This document shows positions 19,442-28,638 of a stretch of DNA of 64,000 bases, piece after piece. A program made the translations under genes and the position numbers. Numbering within the stretch: position 1 is the stretch's first letter; each line of letters begins with the position of its first letter. Origin of the DNA: Wocania_A sp965224845 (lineage in GTDB: Bacteria > Bacteroidota > Bacteroidia > Flavobacteriales > Flavobacteriaceae); contig CBDDAJ010000037.1 in assembly GCA_965224845.1 (NCBI GenBank), positions 1-64,000 of the forward strand. Direction: 5' to 3'. The notes beneath the pieces were generated by a model, which was given only the letters and a program-made list of their open reading frames with translations, searched no databases and was not told the DNA's origin.

Positions 19442-22400
19442 TTAATATTTTAAAGTAAAATGATTTTTAAAAACTCTTCCATCACCTAAAGTAACTACAA
19501 ACCAATAATCATCAGTTGGTAGTTTTTTTCCATTAATCATGCCATTCCAACCCTTTTCATGGGGCTTTAATTGTTTTAAAAGATTACCATAACGGTCAAA
19601 AATAAGAACTTTAGAATTGGGTTGTAAAGCGGCAGTAACACCATATATGTGCCAGGTATCATTTACACCATCGTTATTAGGTGTAAAAAATTTAGGAAAA
19701 CCAATTACAGAAACTTGATTGGCAGCTACACCACAGTTATTTTTTATGTCTCTTACATTTACAGAATAAATTCCTGGAAAAACATTTTGAAAAATATTGT
19801 TTTCCTGATATGAGGTTATATTACCATTATCTTCATTAACTAATTGATATTCATAAGTGCCTTCACCAGAAACTAAAATAGTAATACTATTGTTTTTTGA
19901 GGCATCAATAACTTCAATATTTTCAAAGGTTGCTGTGTTTGAAGGTTCTATTATAATTTTTCGTTGTTTTTTGCAACCATTACTATTTGTTATTATAACA
20001 GTATATATGCCAACTTCATTAATTTCTATTTCATATGTGTTACTACCAGTAGACCAATTATAATTATAATCTGCAGGGATGCCTTCTTTAATACCCGCAT
20101 TTATTGTTATCGTTTCTGGGTATTTATTTAAGCAGTAATAGGCTGTGTCTTCTAATTCTATATTTGGTAATTTATTAACTGTTAAAGATACTTCGCTTAT
20201 ACCATAACAATCGTTACCATTTTCAACACGGGCATATATAATTTGATTATAAGGTGTTGTATTTCTATAGGTTCTTAAAATGATGTTTTCTTCCAGAAGC
20301 GCTTCATTAAAGGTTTCGTAAAACGAAACGTCGAGTCCAACAGGTAATCCGTTTAAAATATTATCTCGAATTGTATTTAAATTAAAGTTATATATCCCAT
20401 CTTCATTATTATCATCATCGCAAACAACAAATTCTACATCATTTGAGTCAGTAACACCCACTTGCAGTGTTAATTCCGAAATATTAAAACATCCTGATAT
20501 TTCGTCTATAACTTGAGCATAGACTATTTGTGGATTAGTAGAATTATAAAATATATTATCTTGAATTTCATTTATACCCCCTTGGGCATCAGAAAAGGTT
20601 GAGAAAAATTTTGTTGAACGATTAGGAACAGCCCCAGTTAAAGATGAAAATGCTTCATTTAAGTTAAACACACTTAAACCATCTGGAGTGGTATCTTCGC
20701 ATTGTACTAAAGTGGCATTGAATGCTTCGGGCATTGTAACGTTAAAAGTAAATGATCCTACGTCAAAGCATGTCGTGTTTAGTTTATTTTCTACACGTAC
20801 AAAAATTTCTTCACTATAAGGTGTTTGATTATAATAAAGGTTTGGTAATGGGTTTACTCCAGATATGGCATCAGCTTCATTAGAATAATAGGATACAGTA
20901 AAGTCTGATACGCTTTGACTACCCAAAACTGAAACGTTTGAATTAAATAGTTGTAAGTCTATCTCAACTTGCCCATTCCTATTATCTCCGTCATCATCAT
21001 TATCGCATACATATAAATCTTTTAGAGTGTCTTCGATTTGAGCATTAAAGACTTCAATAAAAAATGAGGTTGTGTCATAACAATCCGTAAAATCATTATT
21101 TTCTATTCTAACAAATATTTCTTGCGGGCTTTCTGTGTTTTCAAAAAGACCTACTATTTCATTTGTATTATGATCAGCATCTGATTGAGATTTGTGATAC
21201 GTTACACTAAATTGTATTGGATCCTGTCCTCCATAAACAGTATTGGTTTGCAAACTAAAATCGAAAGCAGCTATACCATTTTTTTTACTACAAGCGGTTA
21301 AATTATTTGGTGTATTTGCAATTGGTGTTTGATAATATGTTATGTGAGCTTGACCTTTTACTGGGCAATAGCCATTGTTCATATCCATAAGCACTTCGTA
21401 ATGCCCTGGTTGTGAAACAACCAAATCGTAATCAGATTCAGGAAGTAAGTTTCCGTCTAAGGTCCAAGTATAAGTCGCCCCAGGAACATCATCGGCGGTT
21501 AAAGTATAAGTTTCTCCACTACAAAGCGATAAATAAAGCGTACTTAAATCATTTTTTATAATATCAAAATGAGTTCTAAAAAATGTTTGAATAAATGTAG
21601 GCGTTGCTATACCAGAAATTTTTGGAGAAAGATTTATTGCATTATTTTGATAATTACACCCAGGACCAAATACATTAGGATTATTTATAACTCCCAGAAA
21701 AGTTGTTCCTTCTCCATAGATATGGCTAGATGCTCTATAAATTTTGCCATCAGTTGCAAGTTGTAGCCCATTTCTAAATGTTGGCTTATCGTTTTCAACT
21801 ACATATTGAGGAGCTATTATATTAAGAGGCAGTGCGATAGGAGAATTATTAGGCGATGATGTCGTTGCAGATGACAAATCAAACTGCAATAATGATGATA
21901 AGTGGTTAGCGGGGTTGTTATTGTTATCATCATTTTGTGATACATAGTCATTAAACATACTAACATATAGTATTTGACTATTTGATGAAAATTCTAAGCC
22001 GTGTGCAGAAAATGAAGAACCGGGAGCATTATATTTTAATTTTCTTTCATTGGAAATAATACCAGAATCTGGATCGAAATCATAAATAAAAACTCCTTGA
22101 GACCTAGTTGTGCAAGCAAGTTTAGTTCCATCAGGAGAAAATTTTAAATAACCAAAGTTAGGATCAAAGTCTAAAAAAGAATTGTAGTTCATTTGAAAAG
22201 TCAAATATGTAGAGTTTGTCCCTAAGTTATTTATATCAAACGTATGAAGCGTTCCATTTGAAAATGCAGTAACCCAAATAGATTTATTGGCACAATCTTT
22301 TGCTACTGCTGTTATCATTTGGGTTCCAAATGGTAAAAGATTTATGTCCTGATTTATAACAGCACCTAAGCCATTATCTCTAGTCATATCTACTATGGCA

Positions 22401-22777
22401 TAATCTAATCCATTTGATAAACTGGTGGTAAAAATGTAATAAATGTTAATATCATCTGGTTTTGGAACTATTAATGCAGGTTGTGTATTTGATGGATCTC
22501 CCGATAATTGCCAACCACCACTCATTCTAAAGTGGTTCCTATTCCAAATGGTGTGTCCATCGGTGTAGAATAATAAGCGACCAGTACTATCAGAAATAGA
22601 TGTAGAACCTTCTCTGGTATCCAGTTTCCCGTTTTTTAAAACTGTAACAGAGTTTGCGTTTAAATTAAAATGAAGTCCCGCTTTTTCTCCAAAATACCAT
22701 ATTGATGCTTCCTCTCTTTGAGCAAGCAACGAGTTGGTAATTATAAAAATAAGTGATATTTGGAGCAGCTTTTTCAC
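19442..22777 (-). CDS. secreted beta-propeller-like repeat protein, T9SS type B
   Basis: 1111 residues with a signal peptide (LLQISLIFIITNSLLAQ). The first ~400 residues look like a propeller-type domain: IWYFGEKAGLHFN, STSISDSTGRLLFYTDG, ALIVPKPDDINIYYIFTT, LKFSPDGTKLACTTRSQGVF. A PKD-like stretch and four Cys-Asp repeats follow (ACSKKNGIAAFDF, VCDNDDDGDNRNGQVEIDL, QCEDTTPDGLSVFNL, VCDDDNNEDGIYNFNL), then the gliding-motility C-terminal domain. The N-terminal half is paralogous to the 902-residue protein encoded next to it; the C-terminal half is a diverged relative of the duplicated segment. It lies between the two copies of the 1281-bp direct repeat. Confidence 0.88.
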   Translation of the reverse strand: MKKLLQISLIFIITNSLLAQREEASIWYFGEKAGLHFNLNANSVTVLKNGKLDTREGSTSISDSTGRLLFYTDGHTIWNRNHFRMSGGWQLSGDPSNTQPALIVPKPDDINIYYIFTTSLSNGLDYAIVDMTRDNGLGAVINQDINLLPFGTQMITAVAKDCANKSIWVTAFSNGTLHTFDINNLGTNSTYLTFQMNYNSFLDFDPNFGYLKFSPDGTKLACTTRSQGVFIYDFDPDSGIISNERKLKYNAPGSSFSAHGLEFSSNSQILYVSMFNDYVSQNDDNNNNPANHLSSLLQFDLSSATTSSPNNSPIALPLNIIAPQYVVENDKPTFRNGLQLATDGKIYRASSHIYGEGTTFLGVINNPNVFGPGCNYQNNAINLSPKISGIATPTFIQTFFRTHFDIIKNDLSTLYLSLCSGETYTLTADDVPGATYTWTLDGNLLPESDYDLVVSQPGHYEVLMDMNNGYCPVKGQAHITYYQTPIANTPNNLTACSKKNGIAAFDFSLQTNTVYGGQDPIQFSVTYHKSQSDADHNTNEIVGLFENTESPQEIFVRIENNDFTDCYDTTSFFIEVFNAQIEDTLKDLYVCDNDDDGDNRNGQVEIDLQLFNSNVSVLGSQSVSDFTVSYYSNEADAISGVNPLPNLYYNQTPYSEEIFVRVENKLNTTCFDVGSFTFNVTMPEAFNATLVQCEDTTPDGLSVFNLNEAFSSLTGAVPNRSTKFFSTFSDAQGGINEIQDNIFYNSTNPQIVYAQVIDEISGCFNISELTLQVGVTDSNDVEFVVCDDDNNEDGIYNFNLNTIRDNILNGLPVGLDVSFYETFNEALLEENIILRTYRNTTPYNQIIYARVENGNDCYGISEVSLTVNKLPNIELEDTAYYCLNKYPETITINAGIKEGIPADYNYNWSTGSNTYEIEINEVGIYTVIITNSNGCKKQRKIIIEPSNTATFENIEVIDASKNNSITILVSGEGTYEYQLVNEDNGNITSYQENNIFQNVFPGIYSVNVRDIKNNCGVAANQVSVIGFPKFFTPNNDGVNDTWHIYGVTAALQPNSKVLIFDRYGNLLKQLKPHEKGWNGMINGKKLPTDDYWFVVTLGDGRVFKNHFTLKY

Positions 22778-22799
22778 TATGTAATAGCTAAATTTTAGT

Positions 22800-24080
22800 T
22801 TAGTATTTTAAGGTAAAATGGTTTTTAAAAATTCTTCCATCTTGTAGGGTTATTGCAAACCAATAATCATCAGCGGGTAATTTTTGGCCATTGTATAATC
22901 CGTCCCAGCCTTCGCCAAGCGGATTTAATTGTTTGATAAGCTTACCGAACCTATTAAAAATACGAATATTAGTATTTGGTTGGAACATACTGGAAATGCC
23001 CAGCACCTGCCAGGTGTCATGTACGCCATCATTGTTAGGCGTAAAAAACTTAGGAAATCCAATAACAGAAACAGGGTTTTGTACTGTTCCACAATTGTTT
23101 TTAGTATCTCTAACGGTTATGGTATAAATGCCAGGGGAAACATTTTCAAAAACATTACTATCTTGATACGGCGCATATATTATATTGTTCTGGTCGAGTA
23201 ATCGGTATTGATAACTACCTTCACCAGAAACAAAAACAGAAATCCTATTATTTTGAGAAGCATCTACCACTTCAATGCTTTCAAAAGTTGCAATATTAGA
23301 GGCTTCAACGGTAATCGTTCTATCTTTGGTACACCCATTGGCATTTGTAACGGTTACGGAGTAGGTACCGGTTTGGTTAATAGCCACTTCATATGTTGTT
23401 TCACCAGAAGCCCAGTTATAGGTATAATTTGTTGGGTTATCGTTAATAACAGCAGCATTTAAAGGTACAGTAACCGGAAATGTGTTGAGGCAGTAATAGG
23501 CTAAATCTTCAGTTTCAATATTAGGTAATTGGTTAACTGTTAAAAGCACCTCGCTAATTCCATAGCAATTATTAGCGTTTTCTACCCGGGCATAAATGGT
23601 TTGCGAATACGGGATAGTATTAGTAAAAGTTGCCCCAAGATTATTTACTTCAAGTAAAGCATCATTATAGGTTTGGTAATAGGAAATGGTTAAACCAGCA
23701 GGAAGCCCATTAACAATGGCGTTGTTGGCATCACTTAAATTAAAATTAAAGAACCCATCTTCCATACCATCATCATCACAAGCAATAAGTTCAGTATCTC
23801 CAGAGTCTGTAAGGCTTACCTCTAGGGTCAATTCAGCAGGCGAGGTACAGTTAGTACGATTATCGATAACTTCTACGTATATAGTTTGTGGGTTGGTAGT
23901 GTTTGTAAATGCATTGCCATCGATGGGGTTCGTTCTGGCAGCATCGGTATAAAATTTAGTTGATAAATTGGGAACAGCATTGGTTAAAACAGCATTGGCT
24001 TGGTTAAGATTAAATAGTGTTAATCCATCTATAGTACCATCTTCATCGCATTGTAACAGGGTTTCGTTAAAGGCTTCGGG
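22800..24080 (-). repeat. 1281-bp direct repeat, copy 2
   Basis: Second copy of the segment at 16989-18269, at a constant offset of 5811 bases. It begins at the stop codon of the 902-residue gene and ends where the PKD-like stretch (VIFNENPEAFNET) meets the copied repeat domain. Confidence 0.95.
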
Positions 24081-25508
24081 GTTTTCATTAAAAATTACGT
24101 AAGCTTCTCCTTCTAAAGCGCACTCTCCATTATTAGGGTCTATATATACTTCATAATGACCATTTTGGGTAACTACTAAATCGAAATCGCTCTCAGTTAA
24201 TGGTACATTATCTACGGTCCAGGTATATGTAGCACCCGTAATTTGATCGGCTTTTAATGTATAAGAGTCGTTTACACAAAGCGATAGATTTGTTGTGCTT
24301 TTTCCGTCTTTAATAATATCAATTTGTTCATTAAAAAATGAAGCTATAAATGGCGGAAGCCCTTGTGAAGAATTATTAGGAGAGAGGCTTATTGCATTAT
24401 GTTGATAATTGCATGAAACCCCTAAATTATTTGGATTGTTTATAACTCCTAAATTAGGTAAACCAATATTATAAGTTGCACTTAAGGCTCTATATATTTT
24501 TCCATTAGGACCTAATTGTAAGCCCCCTCTATATAATTGACGATCATCTAAAACAACTGCTGAAGATTGAACATCTGCTGCTAAAAGATTATATTGAAGT
24601 AATGATGAAGTATGATTGGTTGGGTCGTTATTACTTGCCGGGTTTCCTTGATCAAAAAAATCATTAGATGCATGAGCATATAATAGTTGACTATTAGGAG
24701 AAAACTCTACACCATAAGTAAACCCATTAGTTCCGCTGATAAATAATTCATTTTGATTACTTATTATCCCGGTAGAAACATCAAAATCGTAGATATACAG
24801 GCCATCACTTACATTAGCATTTGCAACTTTTGTGCCATCCGGTGATAGTTTCAAATACCCTCTTGCATCTGATATATTTAAAGTAAAGTTAGATGTTACC
24901 GGAGTGTTGCTAACGCCTAGGTCATTAACTTCAAAAGCATAAAATGTATCGTAATTGCCAGTACTACCATTTTGAGGGGCAAAGGTTAGTACCCATATAG
25001 ACTTGGTTATGCAATCTTTTAAAACGGCTGTGATTTTTTCAGAACATCGCTGAAGCAAATTGGTGTTTTTAGTTGTGACAGCACCTAAACCACCATCTAA
25101 CGACATATCTACTTCAGAATAGTTTAAACCAAAGTTGTTACCATCTAAGTTATTGTCAACAGTAAAAATGTAATAAATATCATCATCATTTGGCTTTGGT
25201 ACAATAATGGCAGATTGTGTACTAGATGAATCGCCAAACAGCCCCAAACCATTCATCATGGTTGCATGGTTTTTATTCCATACGCGAGAGCCGTCAGTAT
25301 AAAAAAGTAAATTCCCCGAACTGTCTGATATTGATGCACAACCTTCGTTAGTAAATAGTTGTCCGTTACTTACTGAAGTTACTGTATTACTATTTTGATT
25401 AAATTTTATACCACCACCAAAACCAAAGTACCAATTAGCGGCTTCACTTTGGGCAAAGCTATTTAGACTGACTAAACAGCTTATTACGAATATGATAATT
25501 TTTTTCAT
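22800..25508 (-). CDS. secreted beta-propeller-like protein, T9SS type B, with recently exchanged 3' half
   Basis: 902 residues with a signal peptide (IIIFVISCLVSLNSFAQ). The N-terminal ~400 residues are a propeller-like domain paralogous to that of the 1111-residue neighbour (NWYFGFGGGIKFNQNSN, CASISDSSGNLLFYTDGSRV, LKLSPDGTKVANANVSDGLY). A PKD-like stretch follows, then just two Cys-Asp repeats and the gliding-motility sorting domain. From EAFNETLLQCDEDG onward the protein is identical, apart from one residue, to the 815-residue protein encoded at 16989, although its N-terminal half belongs to a different family. The gene is therefore a natural chimera of a propeller head and a copied tail. 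Its upstream neighbour is an ABC transporter gene, 28 bases away. Confidence 0.9.
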   Translation of the reverse strand: MKKIIIFVISCLVSLNSFAQSEAANWYFGFGGGIKFNQNSNTVTSVSNGQLFTNEGCASISDSSGNLLFYTDGSRVWNKNHATMMNGLGLFGDSSSTQSAIIVPKPNDDDIYYIFTVDNNLDGNNFGLNYSEVDMSLDGGLGAVTTKNTNLLQRCSEKITAVLKDCITKSIWVLTFAPQNGSTGNYDTFYAFEVNDLGVSNTPVTSNFTLNISDARGYLKLSPDGTKVANANVSDGLYIYDFDVSTGIISNQNELFISGTNGFTYGVEFSPNSQLLYAHASNDFFDQGNPASNNDPTNHTSSLLQYNLLAADVQSSAVVLDDRQLYRGGLQLGPNGKIYRALSATYNIGLPNLGVINNPNNLGVSCNYQHNAISLSPNNSSQGLPPFIASFFNEQIDIIKDGKSTTNLSLCVNDSYTLKADQITGATYTWTVDNVPLTESDFDLVVTQNGHYEVYIDPNNGECALEGEAYVIFNENPEAFNETLLQCDEDGTIDGLTLFNLNQANAVLTNAVPNLSTKFYTDAARTNPIDGNAFTNTTNPQTIYVEVIDNRTNCTSPAELTLEVSLTDSGDTELIACDDDGMEDGFFNFNLSDANNAIVNGLPAGLTISYYQTYNDALLEVNNLGATFTNTIPYSQTIYARVENANNCYGISEVLLTVNQLPNIETEDLAYYCLNTFPVTVPLNAAVINDNPTNYTYNWASGETTYEVAINQTGTYSVTVTNANGCTKDRTITVEASNIATFESIEVVDASQNNRISVFVSGEGSYQYRLLDQNNIIYAPYQDSNVFENVSPGIYTITVRDTKNNCGTVQNPVSVIGFPKFFTPNNDGVHDTWQVLGISSMFQPNTNIRIFNRFGKLIKQLNPLGEGWDGLYNGQKLPADDYWFAITLQDGRIFKNHFTLKY

Positions 25509-25536
25509 CTTTCAGTAGCAAATGCTACCAAAGATA

Positions 25537-26361
25537 TTATAAATCTCGCTTTTTTAATAATCTGTACGATAAAAAGATAAATAGGACTGTCCAACCCATT
25601 ACAATAGCAAATTCATACCAATGTACGGCATAATCGTAAGCTAATTCTCCTTTGTCTGGGAACTTGGTCATGGCTATACGCTGGAATGGCTGATTAATGA
25701 GTTCCCACATAGATTGAATAGGTAGTACTTCTATAACTTTCCATGCAGTATCTGTAGAAATTTGCCACATTACCAATAAAAATATTAACCATTCAGAGAT
25801 AAATGTTATAAATAAAAACGCTAAGGCAAATGCAGATTTTTTTACTAGCATAGCAAGAAATAGGCATAGGCTAAAGAATCCAACTAATTTTACAAAGTAA
25901 GCTAATAAGAATTCAATTTCTCTAAAAACAATTGATGCTTCTGTATAGCTCGAATAGTATAATCCAATACATAGTGAAATTAAACCAATGAGTATTGTTG
26001 ATACCAATGAAAAGAAAACAATAGTATAAAATTTAGATAAAATAAACTCCTTTTTACTTAAACCATCAATTAAGTTTTGTTTTATGGTTTTGTTGCTATA
26101 CTCATTACCAATCATACTTACCACAACAATAGCAAAAAAGAATTTAAATTGAGAGGCAAAAAATGTGGTTAAATGCCATATTATGGGGAAGTTAAAAATA
26201 CCAAGCTCTCCAAGCTCCAAAGTAAAAAAACCAAATACGTTTATTTTTAATGATGACAATAAAATAACAAAGAATGGTAATATAAACGATACAAAAATGA
26301 GGATTTTACTGGTTCTGTTAAGCAGTAGCTTTTGTAATTCTAAATTTAAAAGTCGTAACAT
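25537..26361 (-). CDS. ABC transporter permease (ABC-2 type)
   Basis: 274 residues with about six hydrophobic segments (ILIFVSFILPFFVILLSS, FFFAIVVVSMIGNEYS, FYTIVFFSLVSTILIGLI, LVGFFSLCLFLAMLV, LAFLFITFISEWLIFLLV, FAIVMGWTVLFIFLSYRLL), the layout of an ABC-2 membrane subunit. The GNEYSNKTIKQNLIDGLSK loop after the second segment is typical of such permeases. It pairs with the ATPase gene 27 bases upstream to form a complete exporter. The substrate cannot be read from the sequence. Its position upstream of the T9SS cluster may be incidental. Confidence 0.88.
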   Translation of the reverse strand: MLRLLNLELQKLLLNRTSKILIFVSFILPFFVILLSSLKINVFGFFTLELGELGIFNFPIIWHLTTFFASQFKFFFAIVVVSMIGNEYSNKTIKQNLIDGLSKKEFILSKFYTIVFFSLVSTILIGLISLCIGLYYSSYTEASIVFREIEFLLAYFVKLVGFFSLCLFLAMLVKKSAFALAFLFITFISEWLIFLLVMWQISTDTAWKVIEVLPIQSMWELINQPFQRIAMTKFPDKGELAYDYAVHWYEFAIVMGWTVLFIFLSYRLLKKRDL

Positions 26362-26388
26362 GTTTTATGCTTTGGTTGGTATAGTGTG

Positions 26389-27285
26389 TTAGTTTTTATC
26401 GGTTAATTGTAAAAATTGTTCTTCTAAACTTTCTTTACGTTGTACTAAATGTGTGAGTATAATACCCTCTTCAAAAAGATATTTATTAAAATCCTCAGAT
26501 TTCATAGGTTCATTTAAAAAAGCAGTTATTAAGCCATCTTGCTCTTTAATTGATTTAAAGGAAGGATTGTTTTCTAATAATTTTATCAAATCATTTTGTT
26601 TATTGCTTTTTAGTTCAAAAAAACCATGACTGGAAATCATCTCATCAACACGCCCTGAATACAACTTTACACCTTTGCGTAAAACAACAACATGCGAACA
26701 TACTTTTTCAACTTCATCTAATAAATGTGAGGCCAATAAAATAGTTGTGCCTTTAGCGGCAATTTGTTTTATAATTTCTCTAATTTGATGAATACCTTGT
26801 GGGTCTAGACCATTTGTTGGTTCGTCTAAGATTAGAATCTCGGGGTCGTTAAGAAGAGCAGAAGCAATAGCTAAGCGCTGTTTCATCCCTAAAGAGTAGG
26901 TTTTAAATTTGCTGTTTTTTCGTTCTAATAAACCAACAATTTCAAGTTTTTCTTCAACTTTGCTATAATCAACACCTTTAATTTTACAAACTAACCTTAA
27001 ATTTTGTGTAGCTGTCATGTAAGGGTAAAAGTTAGGGCGCTCAATTATAGCGCCTACTTTTTTTAAAGCATCATGTGTTGTTGTTTGCCCGTCAAACCAT
27101 TTAAAGTCACCATGTGTTTTGTTTACAACATTTAGTACTACTCCTAATGTTGTAGATTTTCCACTTCCATTTGGACCTAAAATTCCATAAACATTACCCT
27201 TGTTAATGGTAAATGATAAATCTTTTACAGCTGTTAAGTAACCGAATTTTTTGGTAAGATTATTAATTGTAAGTATTGGTTCCAA
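26389..27285 (-). CDS. ABC transporter ATP-binding protein
   Basis: 298 residues; the ATPase of an ABC-2-type exporter. Walker A GPNGSGKST lies at residues 37-45, the signature YSLGMKQRLAIASALL and the Walker B/D-loop ILILDEPTNGLDPQG follow, and the switch His is in LLASHLLDEV. The last ~80 residues form an extra C-terminal domain, as in exporters of the CcmA/BcrA type. The gene is first in a two-gene operon with the permease. A gliding-motility GldA or bacteriocin-export role is possible, but the sequence does not settle it. Confidence 0.92.
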   Translation of the reverse strand: MEPILTINNLTKKFGYLTAVKDLSFTINKGNVYGILGPNGSGKSTTLGVVLNVVNKTHGDFKWFDGQTTTHDALKKVGAIIERPNFYPYMTATQNLRLVCKIKGVDYSKVEEKLEIVGLLERKNSKFKTYSLGMKQRLAIASALLNDPEILILDEPTNGLDPQGIHQIREIIKQIAAKGTTILLASHLLDEVEKVCSHVVVLRKGVKLYSGRVDEMISSHGFFELKSNKQNDLIKLLENNPSFKSIKEQDGLITAFLNEPMKSEDFNKYLFEEGIILTHLVQRKESLEEQFLQLTDKN

Positions 27286-27471
27286 TGCTATATGGTTTTT
27301 ATGTTGAAAAAATCAACAGGGTTAGTTATTAAAGTATGACGATACTCAGCATATTTTGTTACAGGATTATTAATAAAAGCTTTAAGTTGAATAAAAATTC
27401 ATAATAGAAATCCCACAGATGCGGGAGTCTAAGTGAATAAAATTTCTTTACTTTGATTAACTTTATAATAT

Positions 27472-28524
27472 ATGCAAGATTTAAAAATATCTAAAAAAAA
27501 GCCATCATTCCCAATAACAGAAAGACTACACGATTATCTTTCTCAGTATAACAGGGATATAAAAATTCCTATTTTTTATGATGATTTATTACGCTTTCAG
27601 GGATCAGTTGTTGTTTACGATAAAAATGATAATGATACTTTATGGATACGCGTTTATTATAATGATTATGAAAGAGAAGAAATAGACTTGTCTTTAAAAA
27701 AGGTTTATACCATTTTACATTCTGATGGAAATGAAAGTACTATTCCGTTTTTAAATGTAGATGCAATTGATTATTGTACGTTTGGAAACTCTAAGCCATT
27801 TAGGATAAAAATCAGAAACATTTTAAACGATAATTATACATATTTTTATGTAAAAATAGCCGATGCATCACGTGTTTATGGATTGGAATTAGAACATATG
27901 CTATCGCCCTATAATTTAAATTTTTTGGTCTATAAAAATACTTTAATAGAAGAACATATTGCAGGAATTCCTGGTGATGAGTTTATAAAAAACATGTTAC
28001 CTAATTGTAGTAAATCTGAAAAATCACAAATTGCAAAAGAGTTTGTTAAATTTAACGAGCGTTGTATGATTAGGCTTTTAGGCGATATGCGCTCGTATAA
28101 TTATGTTATTGTGCCAACTCATGATTTTGATCATGTTGTTTATAAAATTAGAGCTATTGATTTTGATCAGCAATGTTACGAAGGTAAATTTAATATATAT
28201 AGGCCTCAGTTTTTTAAAGAAAATTTAAAAATGGTGGAATTGGTTGCCGAAAGTTTCCAGAAGTTTTCAATAGATCAATATAAAGTTGAAGAGCGTTCTA
28301 TTTTGGTAAAGCGTTTAAAAAGTTTTCATGATAGGGTGGATGAGTTACTTGATTGTATGTTGGATGACTCTATTTCTAAAAATGAAAATATAGAGTTACT
28401 AAAAATGAAAATTTTTGAATATACGCAGGATGTAAAATTTAAGCGCAGTAAAAATATGGGGCAAATACTAAAAAATGCTTTAGAGTATTTAGTTAGAAAT
28501 TATGAAGACGTTAACCCTAGATAA
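27472..28524 (+). CDS. conserved protein with kinase-like (PKL) signature motifs
   Basis: 350 residues, no signal peptide or membrane segment. I do not recognise a named family. The order of motifs matches a protein-kinase-like fold: YFYVKIAD with a candidate ATP-binding Lys (about K128), GLELEHML as helix C (E139/E141), LIEEHIAGIPGDEF as the hinge (159-171), LLGDMRSYN as a catalytic loop of the GD-x4-N type (202-210), and RAIDFDQQ as a metal-binding DFD (228-234). A helical C-terminal ~90 residues follows. Residues 1-100 form an unrelated beta-rich domain. The gene is monocistronic and divergent from the ABC operon. The kinase call is inference from motif order alone; substrate unknown. Confidence 0.6.
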   Translation: MQDLKISKKKPSFPITERLHDYLSQYNRDIKIPIFYDDLLRFQGSVVVYDKNDNDTLWIRVYYNDYEREEIDLSLKKVYTILHSDGNESTIPFLNVDAIDYCTFGNSKPFRIKIRNILNDNYTYFYVKIADASRVYGLELEHMLSPYNLNFLVYKNTLIEEHIAGIPGDEFIKNMLPNCSKSEKSQIAKEFVKFNERCMIRLLGDMRSYNYVIVPTHDFDHVVYKIRAIDFDQQCYEGKFNIYRPQFFKENLKMVELVAESFQKFSIDQYKVEERSILVKRLKSFHDRVDELLDCMLDDSISKNENIELLKMKIFEYTQDVKFKRSKNMGQILKNALEYLVRNYEDVNPR

Positions 28525-28638
28525 GTTTGACCTGATAATCGAGATTTAAAAAATCCAATGCCTAGCTCGAAATGGTTTTGCTTTTTCTTATGAATGTCTT
28601 GTAAACTTATTCATTTGTAGTTAAGGTGACAACCTTAC

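Noticed and set aside
4241..25508. CRISPR-like or short tandem DNA repeats in the repeat-protein genes
   Set aside because: The repetition is at protein level (about 85 residues) with diverged DNA; there are no regular short repeats with unique spacers.
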